Assembly: GCA_964016985.1 (NCBI GenBank)
Contig: OZ024833.1
Span: forward strand, 58,603,463-58,667,462
Length of the DNA: 64,000 nt
From: Anodontia alba
Taxonomy: Eukaryota > Mollusca > Bivalvia > Lucinida > Lucinidae
Direction: 5' to 3'
Position 1 is the stretch's first letter; the number at the start of each line of letters is the position of its first letter. Shown in pieces: positions 60,707-64,000 of this stretch. Under the pieces are notes generated by a model. The model had not been told where the DNA came from and searched no databases. It saw only the letters and a program-made list of their open reading frames with translations. The translations under genes and the position numbers were made by a program.

Positions 60707-60910
60707 AAACAGATGGATGCAGGACAAACAGAGTTGATCATTTTGCAGCACCTGATCTGGGCCTACAATGTATGTGCAAATACTTCGGGTATATATGGTA
60801 TATCAACATGGATATTCCTGCATTGCTTCTTTGCTGTTTCTGATACATTCTTTGGTGAAGATTTTTTGATAAAATTCTATCATTAAATCCTTTCCACAAG
60901 TAAACTTGCA

Positions 60911-61530
60911 TTAACCTTTAGCGTGCTGAGAAATAAATGAAACAGGCCTGTAAGAGGGTGTACCCCTACTCGAGAAGTCATTACTCTCTTATTTTTGCCT
61001 CGATTTACCTGGAATTTTCACATATAGTTTGCCAATTGTAGGCGACCATTTTACTGGCAAGAGGATGGTCACGTGACTAGAAAGTCACGTGATAGACACG
61101 TGTAAACCGGGAACCGTTTAAGACACTTTAAAAAAAAAAAAAGTTACAAGAGACCAGTGCCTACTGTGTACTATTGTGAATGAAACGAGTGACATACATA
61201 GGTTCTACAGTTATTCCTACTTCTTCCTCACTGGAAATGATTCAGGTGTTATGGGCTTTTTCTCCAGGAAATCGTGATCCATCTGTTGAAGTGAGTGCTA
61301 AAATTAATGGCAGCTTCAAATTCGGTATTCTCGGTCTTTATTAGTGTGGGTAAAATCCAGCACCCGACTATCTAATAAAAAGTGGTGTGTTTGTATGAAA
61401 GTAGGTTCACTCCTGTATGAGAACACTTGCTCTGAATGGTTGCATGTGGTGTATAGTAAGTATGGCAGGCTTTAGAGTTGACAGACCCCTCCTGGGCACA
61501 TATAGTCGCCTACAGCAGTGTAAAGGTTAA
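60911..61530. mobile_element. PB-620 element copy 2 (inverted relative to 146-764)
   Basis: TTAA 60911-60914 and 61527-61530; degraded ends CCTTTAGCGTGCTG / GTGTAAAGG. The interior aligns with the complement of 146-764 over nearly the full length (AAGTCACGTGA, CGGGAACCGTTTAAGACAC, GAGACCAGTGCCTACTGTGT). The small ORF 61180-61344 (54 codons) keeps the frame of 308-496. Confidence 0.75.
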
Positions 61531-61774
61531 TTCAATCTTCTATTGCTTTTACAACCCCTGTGAGCCAACCAAAGTAATCAAGACATTTGTAGTTCATACC
61601 AGTATTTGGCTCCTGCAGGGATACCAGGACTCTGGGTACCTGATGGTGTTACAGGCAATCTCTTCACTCTCCTGGAAATATGTGTAGACCAACCAGCATT
61701 TGAGCTATTTCTTCTGGTGGTCACTTAGACTGGACAGCATATACTATCATGCTATAAAAATGAGCATATAATAA

Positions 61775-62857
61775 TACCGTAATATACGTAAGTATTGGGA
61801 CAGGAAAAAATAATTAAATTTCTGGCTGTCCCAATACATAGAAACACGAAAATTAATTATTTTTTTAGGTGTCCCAATACTTACGTCTCGTAGTTGAAAA
61901 TGGCACCGATTAATGATGAAAATGTGTCATATTTGTGTTCATTGTTTTGTGTATTTTCAGACCACTGTCTCGTTAACCTAATCTATTGTTAATATTGAAT
62001 AAACAGATTGGCACTTATTGTTTTGATTTATAATCCCCTTGTTTATCTATCTATCATGTGTTGAAAGTGTCCAAGTAAAAAAAATAATCATATGCTGCTT
62101 CCCCGCTTTAAAGGTTAATTGCGCATAACAGATACCGCGAATGCGGGGAACAATCTACCTGTTCTAAAAATACTGCCATTACATCGGGTGATGACGTTAT
62201 TATTGGAGTTCGTCTCAACGATGTTTTGGGGTTCATCTCAACAGTGTTTTAGGGCTCCCCCAACGCTGTTTTGCATTAAAACGTTATCGGTAAACAATTC
62301 TGTCGAATTTCTTTTTATTATTATTATTTATTCATAGTTTTTTTTTTCTTCTTTTTTTTTTTGTTGTGTTTGTTTGTTGTTTTTTTTTGTAGAACTTTAT
62401 TGATGCACTCGAATTGCAAATTAAAACGTGATGTGTCACGTGACAACCACAAAATGGCGACGCATCCAGACTAATGCAAACGCATGTGCGTTTTCGTTTT
62501 TGCAGATTTCTTGAATAAATTTCATATTAATATTCTCAAAGAAAGGTTTTATTTATTTTCTACTTTCTAACCAGCCTGCCGTAGGAACCCCCTGTTGTAT
62601 GCTTAGACGTAAAATATTGCGTGACATCGCTTGTAAACAAAACAAAACACAAACCGAGAAAACAGTTTTACCCTGTTACCTAGATCATTTTTTCACCCAA
62701 ATGCACTGTCCCAATTCATATGGTACAAAAAATTACTGAAAATTTTAGCGATTTTTGATATGTCCCAATTCTTAGGGTGACGAAAAATAATTATTTTTAC
62801 GAATTGTAAGGGTGTCCCAATACTTTAGGTGTCCCAATACTTAGGTATATTACGGTA
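61775..62857. mobile_element. Long MITE-C relative (1.08 kb)
   Basis: Ends TACCGTAATATACGTAAGTA / TACTTAGGTATATTACGGTA, each followed inward by GTATTGGGACA and its repeats (CTGTCCCAATAC at 61828-61840; GTCCCAATAC at about 62813 and 62831). The internal sequence lacks the palindromic core and holds no recognisable transposase. It could be a partly deleted relative of the element that moves MITE-C. Confidence 0.65.
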
Positions 62858-63068
62858 TTAATGCTTAACACTCTAGTAACATTTTCAGCAGATAACATTT
62901 TAAAATATTTTTCTTATTTTTCCCAGAAAACAGGTTTTGACATTTCATGCAAATTGTCTCCAGTGGAGACAATTTGCATGAATTGTCAAATCCTGTTTTC
63001 TGGGAAAAATAAGAAAAATATCACCAGTTTGTCATCTGCTAAATTAGTCCAGAGAGTGGTAAAGCTTA
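62858..63068. mobile_element. FB-F fold-back element
   Basis: TTAA 62858-62861 directly after the previous element's end, and 63065-63068. The central palindrome GACATTTCATGCAAATTGTC / GACAATTTGCATGAATTGTC around TCCAGTGGAGAC is nearly perfect. Confidence 0.75.
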
Positions 63069-63330
63069 ATAAGTTAATAAATTCTACATAGCAGCCTTTC
63101 TTTTATCATTTTATAAATGATTTGTTAAAAAAATAATACCAGCACTACAATTTAACACTATTTTTACAAAAACATGCATAATGTGGGAGGTAAAAGCAAA
63201 ATAATCAGCCTTACTTAATTCCCATAATGCAAAGCTGTGATGCCATCAGCAAAAGGAGAAAAAAAAAAGAGGTTTTGGATTAATTCCAGATCATTTGGGT
63301 TACACTGCCAGGAATGTGACCCATAACTAT

Positions 63331-63491
63331 CAGGGTTCTCATTAACTCCAAATATGAAGTCCTGCACTCCTATTTTCTGATGGGGACTCCCACTTTTTTA
63401 GAGAAATTCAGCCGTCAGATGGTGGTACTCCAACTTTTTGGAGGACTCAGCTTTGGGACTCCTGTTTTCAAAATCCCAGTGAGAACCCTGA
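63331..63491. mobile_element. hAT-like MITE
   Basis: 161 bp with ends CAGGGTTCTCA / TGAGAACCCTG and internal GGGACTCC-type motifs (GGACTCCCACTTTT, GGACTCAGC, GGGACTCCTG). Flanks AACTAT / ACTACA resemble a decayed 8-bp duplication. Confidence 0.6.
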
Positions 63492-63546
63492 CTACACTTT
63501 ATAAGTGCAGGCCATTTTCTTTAAAAATTTTGAACAAGTACATTGC

Positions 63547-63765
63547 TTAACCCATTGTATACTGAATAGACTTTCCAACACTATATATTGGAAGGGTCCA
63601 ATTTCAATTTTAGGGAGGTGAGGCTATGAGATTTACATATTTCTAGAGAAAAATGGCTAAACTATTTGCAAACAGTAGAGACCTTGATCAGATGCCACAT
63701 TCTGCAGCATCTGATCTGGGTCTGCACTGTTTGCTAAGTACCCTTTTACAGGTCTCCCAACTACA
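63547..63765. mobile_element. MITE-B copy, right end decayed
   Basis: TTAACCCATTGTATACTGAAT left, core 63668-63735, TTTTACAGGTCTCCCAACTACAA right. Confidence 0.7.
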
Positions 63766-63774
63766 ACTTTTCCA

Positions 63775-63893
63775 GCTAAAATGTACTGACAGTTTTCTTA
63801 TTTCTCCAGAGCTGCAGTTTCCTGGGAAAAATAAGAAAAAACATTTCAAAATGTCATCTACTGAAAAATTTACCCAGAGTGCTAAGCGTAACA
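63775..63893. mobile_element. FB-F, centre deleted
   Basis: TTTTCTTATTTCTCCAGAGC meets TTTCCTGGGAAAAATAAGAAAA directly, then GTCATCTACTGAAAAATTTACC-CAGAGTGCTAAGCG. The inner hairpin is lost. Confidence 0.6.
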
Positions 63894-64000
63894 TCATGAA
63901 AACATACCTATATAATTTTGACCCCATTGAACCTCACTTTTATATATTAAAACTAGGGTTTACAGGGGTATATACTATTTATCTTATTTCTGCTAAAAAA

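Overview
This is AT-rich animal genomic DNA made almost entirely of transposable elements, mostly short non-autonomous ones, with no host gene I can defend. The best guess is a marine bivalve mollusc (inference). Three things point there. Several elements carry a central tandem array of about 150-170 bp units, a (GGAC)n-like run and a terminal hairpin, as in the 'pearl'/Helitron-like elements of bivalves. There are several tRNA-derived SINE families. There is also a DIRS-type tyrosine-recombinase retrotransposon. No rRNA, CRISPR or bacterial-type operon is present, and the tRNA-like sequences are SINE heads.

Family labels used below are mine. MITE-A: TTAA target, termini CCCTTGTCCTGCTGAA, about 210 bp. 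MITE-B: TTAA target, termini CCCATTNTAGWCTG, about 220 bp. FB-F: near-palindromic, TTAA-flanked, GCACTCTGGGTAAAATTTTC ends. PB-620: TTAA target, CCCTTATCTTGC ends, about 620 bp. MITE-C: TACCGTA ends followed by a TAAGTATTGGGACA motif. MITE-E: about 370 bp. FB-G: near-palindromic, TCCAGATAAG ends, centre ACATATGTTGTGGGTACTCA. MITE-H: TA target, CCGTATTCGACC ends, centre like FB-G. FB-K, FB-L, FB-M and FB-R are other fold-back or inverted-repeat families. SINE-A, SINE-B and SINE-C are SINE families.

Layout: 0-5.9 kb is a MITE field with a SINE-B nested in a SINE-A. 6.5-9.06 kb is a pearl-like tandem-array element. 9-17.5 kb is again MITEs and SINEs. 17.6-19.1 kb is a LINE fragment (itself hit by a SINE) inside a MITE-B. 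20.1-25.9 kb is a DIRS retrotransposon of about 5.3 kb, inserted in a MITE-H that is inserted in a MITE-C. 26-41 kb is MITEs, SINEs and a degenerate tandem array. 41.0-43.0 kb is a 5'-truncated LINE on the minus strand. 44.4-45.9 kb has a hAT-like and a pogo/Tigger-like element at a TA repeat. 49.6 kb holds the best-preserved SINE-A. 53.8-56.0 and 58.7-59.8 kb are two more pearl-like elements, separated by a 1.7 kb element rich in AACGTT motifs. 60.9-63.9 kb is MITEs, including a second PB-620 copy in inverted orientation to the one at 146-764.

The only real protein-coding content is selfish. The DIRS element has an intact Gag-like ORF, an RT/RNase H/methyltransferase-like ORF broken by one stop codon and one frameshift, and an intact tyrosine recombinase ORF. 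The LINEs contribute RT fragments. The most notable observations are: (1) a phased T TTT TTA heptamer plus a downstream stem-loop in the Gag/RT overlap of the DIRS element, suggesting -1 ribosomal frameshifting; (2) one imperfect palindromic core (GCAAACAGTG...CACTGTTTGC) shared by several MITE families whose termini differ; (3) deep, readable nesting with target-site duplications that gives a relative chronology.
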